From Deltaproteobacteria bacterium (GTDB lineage Bacteria > Desulfobacterota > DSM-4660 > Desulfatiglandales > B25-G16): a stretch of 16,378 nt of DNA. The stretch lies in assembly GCA_020355145.1 (NCBI GenBank), contig CP070660.1, forward strand, positions 537,258-553,635, given 5' to 3'. This document shows, piece by piece, positions 7,033 to 15,514 of this stretch (within the stretch, counting starts at the first letter, position 1; each line of letters starts with the position of its first letter). Position numbers and translations under genes: made by a program. Under the pieces are notes generated by a model. The model was not told the DNA's origin. It worked only from the letters and a program-made list of their open reading frames with translations, and did not search any database.

Positions 7033-7071
7033 GTTGAGTTGTCAAAAACAAACCACTCAACCATTTGACAA
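7033..7071 (+). repeat. Two interleaved inverted repeats before rapZ (pseudoknot-like)
   Basis: GTTGAGT (7033-7039) pairs with ACTCAAC (7055-7061), and TTGTCAAA (7039-7046) pairs with TTTGACAA (7064-7071). Both are perfect. The order A-B-A'-B' is that of an H-type pseudoknot, or of two mutually exclusive hairpins. The element ends 11 nt before the rapZ ATG, where it could affect ribosome access. GTTGA also recurs directly at 7024-7039, so a small intergenic repeat element is an alternative reading. Confidence 0.45.
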
Positions 7072-7082
7072 AATCTGGATAG

Positions 7083-7952
7083 ATGAAAAGGATAAAGATT
7101 ATAATTATTACCGGTCTTTCAGGATCAGGAAAAACCACCGCAATAAATGCCCTTGAAGATGCTGGTTTCTTCTGTATAGATAATCTACCAGTGATGCTGC
7201 TGCCCAAGTTTTTGGAGCTAAGGGTAGAGGCGGGTTCGGAAATAACTAAGATTGCCCTAGTTATGGATCTTAGGGAGAAGGATTTTCTTCAAAGATATCC
7301 CGAGATCCTTAAAAGACTCAGGGAAGAGGGATATCTCTTTGAGATCCTTTTTCTTGAGGCCTCTACAGAGATCCTGCTAAGGAGGTACAGTCAGACTAGA
7401 AGAAAGCACCCTCTAAGCGAGGATAAGAGCCTTCTTGAGGGGATTCAGACCGAAAGAGAGGAATTAAAAGAGCTAAGGGAGATTGCAGATCACATAATTG
7501 ATACATCAAACTACAACGTTCATGAATTGAAGGAGATTGTCTTAAATCATGTCCTAAAGGCAGTTCCTGGAAAAGGGATGAAGATCTATATGCTATCCTT
7601 TGGGTTCAAATATGGTATCCCCCATGATGCGGATCTTGTACTTGATGTTAGGTTCCTTCCTAACCCTTACTTTGTTCAAGAATTAAAAAACCTTGATGGA
7701 ACCTCGCCAAAGATCAAAGAATATATGGATAGGTGGGAGGAGACCCATATCTTCATCAACAAGTATTTAGACCTCCTTAATTACATCATCCCCCTTTATG
7801 AAAAAGAAGGGAAATCATCTTTGACCATTGCTGTAGGATGTACGGCAGGGACACACAGGTCTGTAAGCATTGCCGATGCTATTTATAGAGAACTTAAAAA
7901 GACGACAAATCTCATCACCTTAACACATCGAGATATTGAGTTAGACAGATAG
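7083..7952 (+). CDS. rapZ: RNase adapter / nucleotide-binding protein RapZ (YvcJ family)
   Basis: In E. coli RapZ binds GlcNAc-6-P signals and small RNAs and delivers GlmZ to RNase E; in other bacteria the family (YvcJ) is a nucleotide-binding protein of broader role. The 289 residues show the N-terminal P-loop GLSGSGKT (11-18), FFCIDNLPVML, YSQTRRKHPL (102-111), and the C-terminal domain signature SFGFKYGIPHDADLVLDVRF (172-191) plus FLPNPY. The usual GCTGGxHRSV signature reads GCTAGTHRSV (252-261). The gene follows tsaC by 72 nt and probably belongs to the purE operon. A ribosome-binding site is weak (GGA at 7077-7079). The convergent neighbour is rng, encoding an RNase E/G-type enzyme, the class of ribonuclease RapZ partners with in enterobacteria; that link is only suggestive. 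Confidence 0.94.
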   Translation: MKRIKIIIITGLSGSGKTTAINALEDAGFFCIDNLPVMLLPKFLELRVEAGSEITKIALVMDLREKDFLQRYPEILKRLREEGYLFEILFLEASTEILLRRYSQTRRKHPLSEDKSLLEGIQTEREELKELREIADHIIDTSNYNVHELKEIVLNHVLKAVPGKGMKIYMLSFGFKYGIPHDADLVLDVRFLPNPYFVQELKNLDGTSPKIKEYMDRWEETHIFINKYLDLLNYIIPLYEKEGKSSLTIAVGCTAGTHRSVSIADAIYRELKKTTNLITLTHRDIELDR

Positions 7953-7963
7953 TGAAGGACTTA

Positions 7964-7993
7964 TCTAAGCTTTCTAAAGTAGGGAAACTTAGA
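7964..7993. terminator. Weak stem between convergent rapZ and rng
   Basis: TCTAAG-c-TTT (7964-7973) can pair with AAA-CTTAGA (7985-7993), leaving a one-base bulge and an 11-nt loop. A-rich sequence follows on the plus strand. It sits in the 61-nt gap between the two convergent stops and could serve as a bidirectional terminator, but there is no clean U tract on either strand. Confidence 0.3.
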
Positions 7994-8013
7994 AAAAAGC
8001 GTTAGGTTTTCTG

Positions 8014-9561
8014 TCAGGGAAGAGGGCCCTGTGACGATTGAAGACTTATTTCATGCTGCTCAAGATGAAAATCGTCCCTTCCGATTATTATAATGTGTCG
8101 ATTGATCCTTTTTTCCAATCCCATAAGGGAATATCTTTCTTCCTCCTTTAGAACCTTCTCTATTTCAGGATTTACCAAAAGATATAGCTTACCCTCCTCG
8201 CCTGAGAGGGGCTCTCTTTCCAGTTCCCTGAAGATATCGTAGCAGATTGTGGTCGGCGATTTAAGTCGGCCCCTCCCCTCACAGTATAAACAGGGCTCAG
8301 TCAAAAAGAGATTTATATTTTCCCTTGTCCTTTTCCTAGTCATCTCAATTAGCCCTAATTCCGACATCTTCAAGACGGTGGTCTGGTTCCTATCTCTTTC
8401 CAAGGCCTCTTTTAGGGCCAGAAAAACCCTTTCCCTGTCCGCTTCCCTATTCATATCTATGAAGTCAATGACAATCAGGCCCCCAATATTTCTTAATCTT
8501 ATTTGATAGGCGATTTCCTTAACTGCCTCTAGATTGGTTTTGACAATTGTTTCATCCAGGTTTCTTTTTCCTACATAGCTTCCTGTATTAACATCTATAG
8601 CCGTAAGGGCCTCTGTTGATTCAATAACAATATATCCACCAGATTTTAACCAGATCTTTTTATCCAGGGTCCTGTTTATCTCCATCTCAATACCGTGGGC
8701 ATCAAATATGGGCTCCCTACCTTCATAGAGTTCAACTGAGTACCTAAGATTTGGCGCGAAGGTCTTTATGAATTCCATTACTGATTGATATTCCTCACTT
8801 GAGTCGATCACCAGTCTATCGATCTCTTTTGTGAAAAGATCGCGCACGGCCCTTAAGGTAATTGTTAATTCCTTGTGGACAAGGCTGGGTGCAGAGGATG
8901 TTTCCCTCTTCTTTTGAATATTCGTCCACAGTCTGGTTAAGAATTCCATCTCGGATTTTAGCTTTTCCTTAGGTGCCCTTTCACTTACAGTCCTTACAAT
9001 AAAACCTGTACTAGGTGGCGTTAGCTCTTGCATGATCTTTTTTAACCTGGTTCTTTCTTTGTCATCTTCTATCCTGCGTGAGATACCAATATGGCCAACA
9101 GTAGGCATAAAAACCAGATGACGTCCGGGAAGGGTAATGTGGGAGGTTAGCCTGGCACCCTTTGTACCCAAAGGCTCCTTGGAAACCTGAACCAGGATAT
9201 CCTGACCTTCTTGCAGAAGACCTTCTATATTAATATCACTCCCCCTTAAGAACCGCATCCGCAGAGGTGCAGCAGTTTCTAGACTGTTATCCTCATATCC
9301 TTCTTGTAGCATGATCTGCTCCCAATAATGAAGATCAGTATAGACATCTGTCACATATAAGAAGGCTGGTTTATCTATGCCTATATCTACAAAGGCCGCC
9401 TGCATTCCGGGCAGAACCCGTAGCACCCTCCCAAGGTAAATATTTCCCACGAGTTCCTGTTTAGGGCCTCTTTTGACGTGGAGTTCAACCACCGTTCCGT
9501 TGTCCACCAAGGCTACCCTTGTCTCATGTGGTCTGGCGTTTATTACCAGTTCATTGGTCAT
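8014..9561 (-). CDS. rng: Ribonuclease E/G family protein (RNase G type)
   Basis: This endoribonuclease cuts AU-rich single-stranded RNA for rRNA maturation and mRNA decay. The 515 residues correspond to the RNase E/G catalytic core with no long scaffold tail, so the RNase G type fits best. In order: an S1-like RNA-binding region with NIYLGRVLRVLPGMQAAFVDI (40-60) and an insertion around 80-110; the 5'-sensor and RNase H-like part; the DNase I-like domain with metal-binding D323 (AIDVNTG) and D366 (VIDFIDM); and the Zn-link CLYC (C424, C427). The ATG at 9561 lies 9 nt after the stop of the radical SAM gene, so the two are co-transcribed. In related bacteria rplU-rpmA often follow rng, but here a convergent rapZ does. 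Confidence 0.94.
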   Translation of the reverse strand: MTNELVINARPHETRVALVDNGTVVELHVKRGPKQELVGNIYLGRVLRVLPGMQAAFVDIGIDKPAFLYVTDVYTDLHYWEQIMLQEGYEDNSLETAAPLRMRFLRGSDINIEGLLQEGQDILVQVSKEPLGTKGARLTSHITLPGRHLVFMPTVGHIGISRRIEDDKERTRLKKIMQELTPPSTGFIVRTVSERAPKEKLKSEMEFLTRLWTNIQKKRETSSAPSLVHKELTITLRAVRDLFTKEIDRLVIDSSEEYQSVMEFIKTFAPNLRYSVELYEGREPIFDAHGIEMEINRTLDKKIWLKSGGYIVIESTEALTAIDVNTGSYVGKRNLDETIVKTNLEAVKEIAYQIRLRNIGGLIVIDFIDMNREADRERVFLALKEALERDRNQTTVLKMSELGLIEMTRKRTRENINLFLTEPCLYCEGRGRLKSPTTICYDIFRELEREPLSGEEGKLYLLVNPEIEKVLKEEERYSLMGLEKRINRHIIIIGRDDFHLEQHEISLQSSQGPLP

Positions 9562-9570
9562 TATCAGGCC

Positions 9571-12126
9571 TCAGGTAAGGATACATTTTGTTTTTAGGAT
9601 CCCCTCTATCTGGCTATCAGTAAGGGCAAATACCTCTTTTATAATCTCGGCAGGCTTCATTTCCGGGCCTCTTCCGTGCCTTAGAACTAACTCCATCTCT
9701 TCCTTAGATAACAGATTTACCTCTTTTACCTGAGATCGAATGTCAACTGTCCTATCACCATTTCTGTGATGCCTGATTACTGGATAGGTGCTGAGCCTTA
9801 GAAATCTGTCCAGATCCCCTTTGTTGAAGGATCCGTTTATCTTGATATGAAAATAGCTTTCCTTGATCCGGGGAGGAGGGGCCTTTGTTGGCATCTCCTT
9901 CATAAGAAGAACCCTAATGCCAGAGGGTAATTCCCTGTTAAGCCGCTTAACTGTTTTAGAGGTGTTTTGAGTATTTTTAACTTGGATATCTATTATTTCA
10001 GCCAGGCTTTCTAATCCTACAGGGAGAGCCAGTGCAAAGGATATCTTTGGCATGGGATGATAACCGCCAGAATAAACCAGATCCATCCCAGCTCTTCTGA
10101 ATGCCCTTATAAACAACCTAACAAGCTCTAAGTGACTGAGATATCGAGATTTTTCAAGTTTTGTATATTTTAACCTATACCTTTTAATTCCGTCCTTTGC
10201 CCCTTTTGGTGTAGGAGCAACTTTTTCTTTAAGGGGATGCCAGCTATCAAATAGAACCGGGGAAATGTCGGGGTCGTTACAGACACCACAGCTCATACAA
10301 TTCTCTCGGGAGTCGGGTGTTCTTTCACCCTCTATGGCCTTTTTCCACTCCATAAGTAAGAATTCCTTAGATACCCCTGAGTGGATATGTTCCCATGGTA
10401 GGATCTCATCATGACCCCTTTCTCTAAGAAGGTAGAAATCTGGATCAACGCGATACCTCTTAAAGGCCTTCTTCCAGATATCCAAATTAAGGTGCTCACT
10501 CCAACTGTCAAAATGGGCACCATGTTGCCATGCCTCGACTAATACATCGGTTAACCTCCTATTACCCCTTGAGAAAATCCCCTCCAGCCAGCTTGCCTCT
10601 GGTTTGTTCCATTTAACCCTTATTCTATTGTCCTGCAGTCTCTTCCTGATAAGGTTAATTCTTCGTTTGCTCTCTTCAAGTTCAAGCTGCGGTATCCATG
10701 CAAAGGGTGTATGTGCCTTGGGAACAAAAGAGGCAATACTTACATTTAGCACATTTCCCTTTCTTCCCTTAGGTGCTAATCTGGAGATCTTTTTACTTAA
10801 TTCAACTATGGACATAAGATCACTGTCTACCTCAAAGGGGAGGCCTACCATAAAGTAAAGTTTGATCAGGTTCCAGCCTCCCTCATATATCTCCTTGGCT
10901 GTATTCAAGATCTGATCATCCGTGAATCCCTTATTGATAGCATCTCTAAGTCTCTGGCTTCCTGCCTCAGGTGCAATGGTAAAACTAGTCTTCCTGACCT
11001 TCTTTATCTCTTCCATTAATAAAGGGATCATCCCATCAATTCTCAGAGACGAGAAACTAACAGCAACATGTCTATGTGCAAACCTTTCCATCAATTCCCT
11101 TAATAAAGGAAGGATACAGGTATAATCGCCTGAGCTTAGAGAGAGAAGGGATAGATCTTCAAATCCTGTCTCATTTAAACCGGCTTCAGCTACGTGCAAT
11201 ATCTCGAGAGGATCGCGTTCCCTGACCGGCCTACATATCATCCCAGCCTGGCAAAAACGACACCCCCGGCTACAGCCCCTGGCAATCTCAATAGTGAATC
11301 GATCATGAACCAGCTCGGTAAATGGAACTATCTGTTTTGATGGAAATGGGTAGCAATTAAGATCAGGAACTATGGCCTTTTCAACACCTGTATATCGCTC
11401 TATCAAGGGCTCTAGATATTGTATAATTCCATTTTTGTCATAATGAACTCTAAAGAAAGAGGGGATGTAGATGCCTCTAACCCTTGAGAGCTCTTTTAAC
11501 AACTCAAACCTGCTCCTTCTCCCATTCTGTTTCCACTCCCTTACAGTTTGGCAGATCGAAAGTGCTACCTTCTCTCCATCACCTATGACAATGGCATCAA
11601 ATAACGTGGCTACTGGCTCCGGATTGAAGCATGCAGGGCCACCTGCGATAATCAATGGATCCATGGGACCCCTCTCTTCAGATAACAAGGGGATGTTAGC
11701 AGAATCAAGCATGGACAGAATATTGGTATAACAGAGCTCATGTTGCAAACTAAAACCGACTATATCAAATTCAGATAGAGGCCTACCTGATTCGAGAGAG
11801 GTAAGGGGAATGTTTCTCCTTTTAAGTTCCGATTCTAGATCTACCCATGGAGCAAAGACCCTCTCCGTTGAAAGCCAGTCCTGGGAGTTTAAGATATGGT
11901 ACAAGATTTTTAGCCCCAGATGGGACATCCCAATTTCATAAACATCAGGAAAGGCTAAAGCAATATAGACCTCTACATTGGAAGGATCCTTATAGATAGA
12001 ATTTATCTCTTCCCCCAGGTATCTACTTGGGTGTGTTATCTTGGAAAACCAAGGTTGTTGGTATATATCCATAGGTCTTAAGACCTGCTCAATATCCTTG
12101 CCTTTTCCTTTAACCCCCTTTCTCAA
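9571..12126 (-). CDS. Radical SAM protein fused to DUF2344 (TIGR03960-type)
   Basis: The 851-residue protein has three parts. About 50-200 is a B12-binding-like Rossmann region (ALAFPDVYEIGMSHLG, GGPACFNPEP). About 270-520 is a radical SAM barrel with the 4Fe-4S motif C285-x3-C289-x2-C292 in ARGCSRGCRFC. About 648-851 is the DUF2344 domain (RYRLKYTKLEKSRYLSHLEL, YSGGYHPMPKISFA). A further cluster, C610-xx-C613-xx-C616, may bind another Fe-S cluster or zinc. The reaction is unknown, but the family lies next to rng and ribosomal genes in many bacteria, which hints at RNA or ribosome modification. The longest start is TTG 12126, inside the end of pilS (17-nt overlap). ATG 12072 (MDIYQQPWF) is an equally plausible start. 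Neither has a clear Shine-Dalgarno site. Confidence 0.9.
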   Translation of the reverse strand: MRKGVKGKGKDIEQVLRPMDIYQQPWFSKITHPSRYLGEEINSIYKDPSNVEVYIALAFPDVYEIGMSHLGLKILYHILNSQDWLSTERVFAPWVDLESELKRRNIPLTSLESGRPLSEFDIVGFSLQHELCYTNILSMLDSANIPLLSEERGPMDPLIIAGGPACFNPEPVATLFDAIVIGDGEKVALSICQTVREWKQNGRRSRFELLKELSRVRGIYIPSFFRVHYDKNGIIQYLEPLIERYTGVEKAIVPDLNCYPFPSKQIVPFTELVHDRFTIEIARGCSRGCRFCQAGMICRPVRERDPLEILHVAEAGLNETGFEDLSLLSLSSGDYTCILPLLRELMERFAHRHVAVSFSSLRIDGMIPLLMEEIKKVRKTSFTIAPEAGSQRLRDAINKGFTDDQILNTAKEIYEGGWNLIKLYFMVGLPFEVDSDLMSIVELSKKISRLAPKGRKGNVLNVSIASFVPKAHTPFAWIPQLELEESKRRINLIRKRLQDNRIRVKWNKPEASWLEGIFSRGNRRLTDVLVEAWQHGAHFDSWSEHLNLDIWKKAFKRYRVDPDFYLLRERGHDEILPWEHIHSGVSKEFLLMEWKKAIEGERTPDSRENCMSCGVCNDPDISPVLFDSWHPLKEKVAPTPKGAKDGIKRYRLKYTKLEKSRYLSHLELVRLFIRAFRRAGMDLVYSGGYHPMPKISFALALPVGLESLAEIIDIQVKNTQNTSKTVKRLNRELPSGIRVLLMKEMPTKAPPPRIKESYFHIKINGSFNKGDLDRFLRLSTYPVIRHHRNGDRTVDIRSQVKEVNLLSKEEMELVLRHGRGPEMKPAEIIKEVFALTDSQIEGILKTKCILT
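12073..12086. repeat. 14-bp perfect palindrome at the pilS/radical SAM junction
   Basis: AGGTCTTAAGACCT at 12073-12086 is a perfect 14-bp palindrome. It lies immediately upstream of the alternative ATG start (12072-12070) of the radical SAM gene and 24 nt beyond the pilS stop. If the ATG is the true start, the palindrome is intercistronic and would fold over the ribosome-binding region. If TTG 12126 is used, it encodes Val-Leu-Arg-Pro. Confidence 0.5.
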
Positions 12127-13798
12127 TAGAAAAAGGCAAGATGATAGCTATCGCCGCCCCTCCACCAGCGAGATTTTGACCTGAAACCTTACCCCCAAGA
12201 CCCTCCACAATCCTTCTAACTATAGCCAGACCCAAGCCCGATCCATCCTTTTTAGTTGTAGAAAAAGGTTTAAACATATCCTTAATTACTTTGGCATCTA
12301 TACCCGGCCCATTATCCTCCACTTTTATCCTTACTGAATCTATATATTCACCTGATCCATTAAGGCCTTTCATTTTATCCGTACTAACGCAGATAAATCC
12401 GCCCTTGGGCATGGCCTCGCACGTATTCAAAAAGATATTCCAAAATACCTGTTTGAGCTGTTGTGGATCTGAGTTAATCTTTAGGGGGCTAAAAAATTTT
12501 GTTTCTACAGCTAAATTTTGAGACCAGCTTTGGCTATTTTGAAAGATATAAAGGGTATCCATAATCAGCTGATTAAGATCAAATTCTTCAATCTCTATGC
12601 TTTGGGGCCTGGCAAACTGCAAAAAATCATTTACAAGGTGATTTAGCCGGCTTACTTCTCTCAGAATAATCTCCATCAATCGCTTGTTAATATGGGTGGC
12701 CTTTTTTGATAAGCTATCATTTAGGACCTGTATGGAACCACTTATTGAAGCTAAAGGGTTTCTTATCTCATGGGCGATTCCAGCCGCTAATTCTCCAAGC
12801 ATGGCCAGATCTTCCATTCTCTTTACCTCTCGCTCCATTTCCCTGATACGGGTCGTATCTTGAAAGACAAGTATCTTCCCTTTCTTGCTTCCATCTTGAT
12901 CCCTTAAAGGGGAGATGTTTAAAAGGAGATCGATTTGCTGACCATGACTCCTTTTATGGGAAAGTTGGGTAAACTTATTTGGGTTAGTAAGCTTCAGATA
13001 GGGCATTATAAAAGGGATTATATCATTAATATGCTTTTGGACAGCATCCCTGGAGTCAATGCCAAATATCCTCTCCGCTCCTCTATTAAAGGCAATAACC
13101 TTGCCGTGCTCATCTAATGCAACAAGTCCCGAGGAGATGCTCTGAATGATATTTTCCTTAAGGATCTCCAAATCGGCTATATCTTTCTGTTTGACCTTGA
13201 GTTCAGCCCTACTCTTCCGGATCTGCTCGGATAGAAAGCCACTCAATAAGCCTACCAAGTAAAAGCCGGCTACATTAACAAGAATTCTGTAAAAAATTTC
13301 ACTACTCTGGTAGTCCTGGAGATATGGAAGATGATAACCTATTGGTTTGATCAATTCATAGTAACTTAAATCAAGAAATCCACCATATAGAAGACTGCTA
13401 AAAGAGGCTATTATCATTCCACCCCGACGATAAAGGATTATACCTCCTGAGATTATGTTCAACAGATAAAGAGAGGAGAATATGCTTTCAATACCGCCTG
13501 TTGTGTAAATGATGGCTGTTATGAAGGTGGTGTCGAGAAGAAGTTGAAGATAGGCAAACCTAGGAAAATTTTTTATGTAATTAAGTGCAATAACATAAAA
13601 AAATGTGAGGAAATAGATTAAGGCAATAAGGAAGTAGTGGGCATTTAAGATCTCGCCAAAATAGGTCTTTGTTTCCCTTACCTGGATAATAATCGCCACC
13701 CCTAAGAGAAGGGAAACAAAGCCCACCCTCAGAAACATCAATAATTGAAGGCGAGAAAGGGTCTCTTTCTGAGCATAGTCTTGATCCGCTTTGACCAT
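12110..13798 (-). CDS. pilS: PAS-containing sensor histidine kinase, PilS/NtrB-like
   Basis: PilS is the membrane kinase that phosphorylates PilR to switch on sigma-54-dependent pilin transcription. The 562-residue product has about six membrane segments in residues 20-190, with the PilS-type motif TGGIESIFSSLYLLNI (100-115). A PAS domain follows (about 212-320, GLVALDEHGKVIAFN, ending in VFQDTT). The HisKA helix carries phosphoacceptor H343 in AAGIAHEIRNPLAS. The ATPase domain has N boxes around N454 and N458, G1 DNGPGI (495-500) and G2 GSGLGLAI (519-526). The start lies 11 nt after the pilC stop, so the two are co-transcribed, which supports the PilS role. No pilR follows; the downstream gene is the radical SAM gene, which overlaps its end. 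An NtrB-like kinase for another regulator cannot be excluded. Confidence 0.85.
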   Translation of the reverse strand: MVKADQDYAQKETLSRLQLLMFLRVGFVSLLLGVAIIIQVRETKTYFGEILNAHYFLIALIYFLTFFYVIALNYIKNFPRFAYLQLLLDTTFITAIIYTTGGIESIFSSLYLLNIISGGIILYRRGGMIIASFSSLLYGGFLDLSYYELIKPIGYHLPYLQDYQSSEIFYRILVNVAGFYLVGLLSGFLSEQIRKSRAELKVKQKDIADLEILKENIIQSISSGLVALDEHGKVIAFNRGAERIFGIDSRDAVQKHINDIIPFIMPYLKLTNPNKFTQLSHKRSHGQQIDLLLNISPLRDQDGSKKGKILVFQDTTRIREMEREVKRMEDLAMLGELAAGIAHEIRNPLASISGSIQVLNDSLSKKATHINKRLMEIILREVSRLNHLVNDFLQFARPQSIEIEEFDLNQLIMDTLYIFQNSQSWSQNLAVETKFFSPLKINSDPQQLKQVFWNIFLNTCEAMPKGGFICVSTDKMKGLNGSGEYIDSVRIKVEDNGPGIDAKVIKDMFKPFSTTKKDGSGLGLAIVRRIVEGLGGKVSGQNLAGGGAAIAIILPFSIEKGG

Positions 13799-13809
13799 AG
13801 TTGTTTGAG

Positions 13810-15021
13810 TCAGCCGCCCATTGCTGCAGCCATCTGGAATATGGGAAGATACATGGCAATGACTAAACCCCCGACTGAGCCGCCTAAAAACAAGATCATG
13901 AGCGGTTCAAGCATAGATGTCATGGCAGAAACCGCTGCATCAACCTCATCGTCATAAAAATCAGCTATCTTTTCTAACATGGCATCCAATGCACCTGTTG
14001 ACTCTCCAACGGAGATCATTTGGGTTACCATGCCCGGGAAGATGGTTGACTCTGAAAGGGGTTCAGCAACTGTTTGCCCCTCAGAGATGCTGCTTCTTGC
14101 GTCAAAGATAACCTCTTCCACGATCACATTTCCGGCTGTCTTGGCTGTTATTTCCAAGGCGTCTAAGATAGGAACCCCGCTGCTGATCATAGTGCTAAGG
14201 GTCCTTGTAAACCTGGCAATGGCCACCTTTCTAATAAGTTCACCTAAGATTGGAAGCTTTAGCGAAACACTATCTATATTCCTTCTTCCTGAACTCGTCC
14301 TAGCATATCTCCTAAAGATCCAGACAAAGGTAAGCAATCCACCAAGAATAAAATACCAGTTTCCCTTAGTAAAATTGCTCATGTTAACCACCAGCAGTGT
14401 CGGTGCCGGCAGTGCCTTTCCAAAGCCAGAAAACATATCCTGAAACACGGGGATGACAAAGATCATAATAACAGCAATAACAAGAATGGCAATACCTATC
14501 ACAACAATAGGGTAGGTCATGGCGCCTTTTATCTGGGATTTTAGCTTTTCCGCCTTTTCAATGTATTCAGCCAAGCGTTGCAAAATAGTATCAAGTATAC
14601 CCCCAACCTCCCCAGCAGCAACTAGATTGACAAATAAGGAATCAAATATTTTGGGGTGTCTGCCCAAGGCATCCGCTAAGGTTTCACCACCTTCTACATC
14701 CTTGGTTACCTCTTTAAGAATACCCTTAAACGCCCTATTCTCCGTCTGATCTGCCAGGATATTTAACCCCTGAACAAGGGGAAGGCCCGCATCGATCATT
14801 GTGGAGAATTGCCTCGTAAAGATAACAATATCTTTGCTGGTGATCTTAGGCTGCATAAATGGGATATTTTCAAAGATGTCCTTAGGCTTTTGTTTGAGTT
14901 TGGTAACTTCGATATTCCGCCTCTTTAGTTGTATCCTTGCTATCCTTTCATCAGAGGCCTCTAGTTCACCCTTTGTGACACGTCCCCTTTTGGTCTTGGC
15001 AGTATAAAGATAAATAGGCAT
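13810..15021 (-). CDS. pilC: Type IV pilus inner-membrane platform protein PilC (GspF family)
   Basis: PilC is the polytopic platform protein on which the PilB and PilT motor ATPases act to extend and retract pili. The 403 residues show the N-terminal cytoplasmic segment (MPIYLYTAKTKRGRVTKGEL) and two GspF domains (about 66-189 and 269-391). Hallmarks are FTRQFSTMIDAGLPL, LVAAGEVGG, FTRTLSTMISSGVPI and ISVGESTGALD. Membrane helices are at about 170-193, 222-237 and 374-395. ATG 15021 has an AGGAGG site. It heads a unit pilC, pilS, radical SAM gene, rng. The usual upstream neighbours pilB and pilT are missing, and the upstream kilobase is non-coding. A type II secretion GspF is possible, but pilS next door favours PilC. 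Confidence 0.92.
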   Translation of the reverse strand: MPIYLYTAKTKRGRVTKGELEASDERIARIQLKRRNIEVTKLKQKPKDIFENIPFMQPKITSKDIVIFTRQFSTMIDAGLPLVQGLNILADQTENRAFKGILKEVTKDVEGGETLADALGRHPKIFDSLFVNLVAAGEVGGILDTILQRLAEYIEKAEKLKSQIKGAMTYPIVVIGIAILVIAVIMIFVIPVFQDMFSGFGKALPAPTLLVVNMSNFTKGNWYFILGGLLTFVWIFRRYARTSSGRRNIDSVSLKLPILGELIRKVAIARFTRTLSTMISSGVPILDALEITAKTAGNVIVEEVIFDARSSISEGQTVAEPLSESTIFPGMVTQMISVGESTGALDAMLEKIADFYDDEVDAAVSAMTSMLEPLMILFLGGSVGGLVIAMYLPIFQMAAAMGG

Positions 15022-15030
15022 GATTTGTCC

Positions 15031-15070
15031 TCCTAGCTATTTATCAAATGTCAGTTGTTAAGAAATTATA
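15031..15070 (-). promoter_or_regulatory. pilC: Putative promoter and ribosome-binding site of pilC
   Basis: On the minus strand a perfect TATAAT (15070-15065) lies about 45 nt upstream of the ATG, with AGGAGG near 15033. No good -35 box is spaced correctly, and no sigma-54 GG-N10-GC pair was found. The start codon is well supported by this site; the promoter is tentative. Confidence 0.35.
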
Positions 15071-15496
15071 TTTTAGTCAATTCTCTCAAATAGTTAGTTG
15101 AGATAAGCTTAATTATGTTCAGGAATTATGTCAAGCAATCTCTGTAGCCTTCACAAGTTGAGTCACAACCGTGTCTTAGGCTAAATAGTAAGGGTGATTT
15201 TCATACCTCGTCCCGATTCACGAGTTATCCGCTCTATCTTTTTTCAGCAATAGGCGTGCCAACTTTAATAGATCGTGATGAGCCTTCTTAGGAAATCAAA
15301 AAATATTTAGTATATCAATGGGATACAAACTCTGCCTAAAGCTAATGAAAGGCCTTTGAGCTTATGGGGAAAGGTGTGGATTGGAAAGTGGAACTTTGTG
15401 CCAAAACTTTGACAGGATATGAATAGAGATATGAGGCGCAATTTACATAGTAGCAATGAAATTCTGGTGATTAGTACAAGATAGGCTAATCTTAAA

Positions 15497-15514
15497 TTAG
15501 GGACTTCGCCCTAA
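15497..15514. repeat. Short perfect hairpin
   Basis: TTAGGG (15497-15502) and CCCTAA (15509-15514) form a 6-bp stem with loop ACTTCG. It directly abuts the TGGAGTAT repeat at 15516. No T run follows, so it is not an obvious terminator. It may mark the edge of the structured element to its right. Confidence 0.5.

Noticed and set aside
13979..14443. 154-codon open frame (+) opposite pilC
   Set aside because: Shadow of pilC; composition follows the complementary strand.
15120..15145. Sigma-54 promoter (GG-N10-GC) for pilC
   Set aside because: The closest match, GGCTACAGAGATTGC on the minus strand, has N11 spacing and a poor -24 box.
15205..15300. Minus-strand short frames reading KKIERITRESGRGMK and similar, as a possible regulator remnant
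   Set aside because: Bounded by stops on both sides, and no family could be recognised.
15349..15426. DsrE-like peptide echo (GKGVDWKVELCAKTLTGYE)
   Set aside because: Only about 20 residues between stops, no start signal; resemblance is too short to support a gene remnant.
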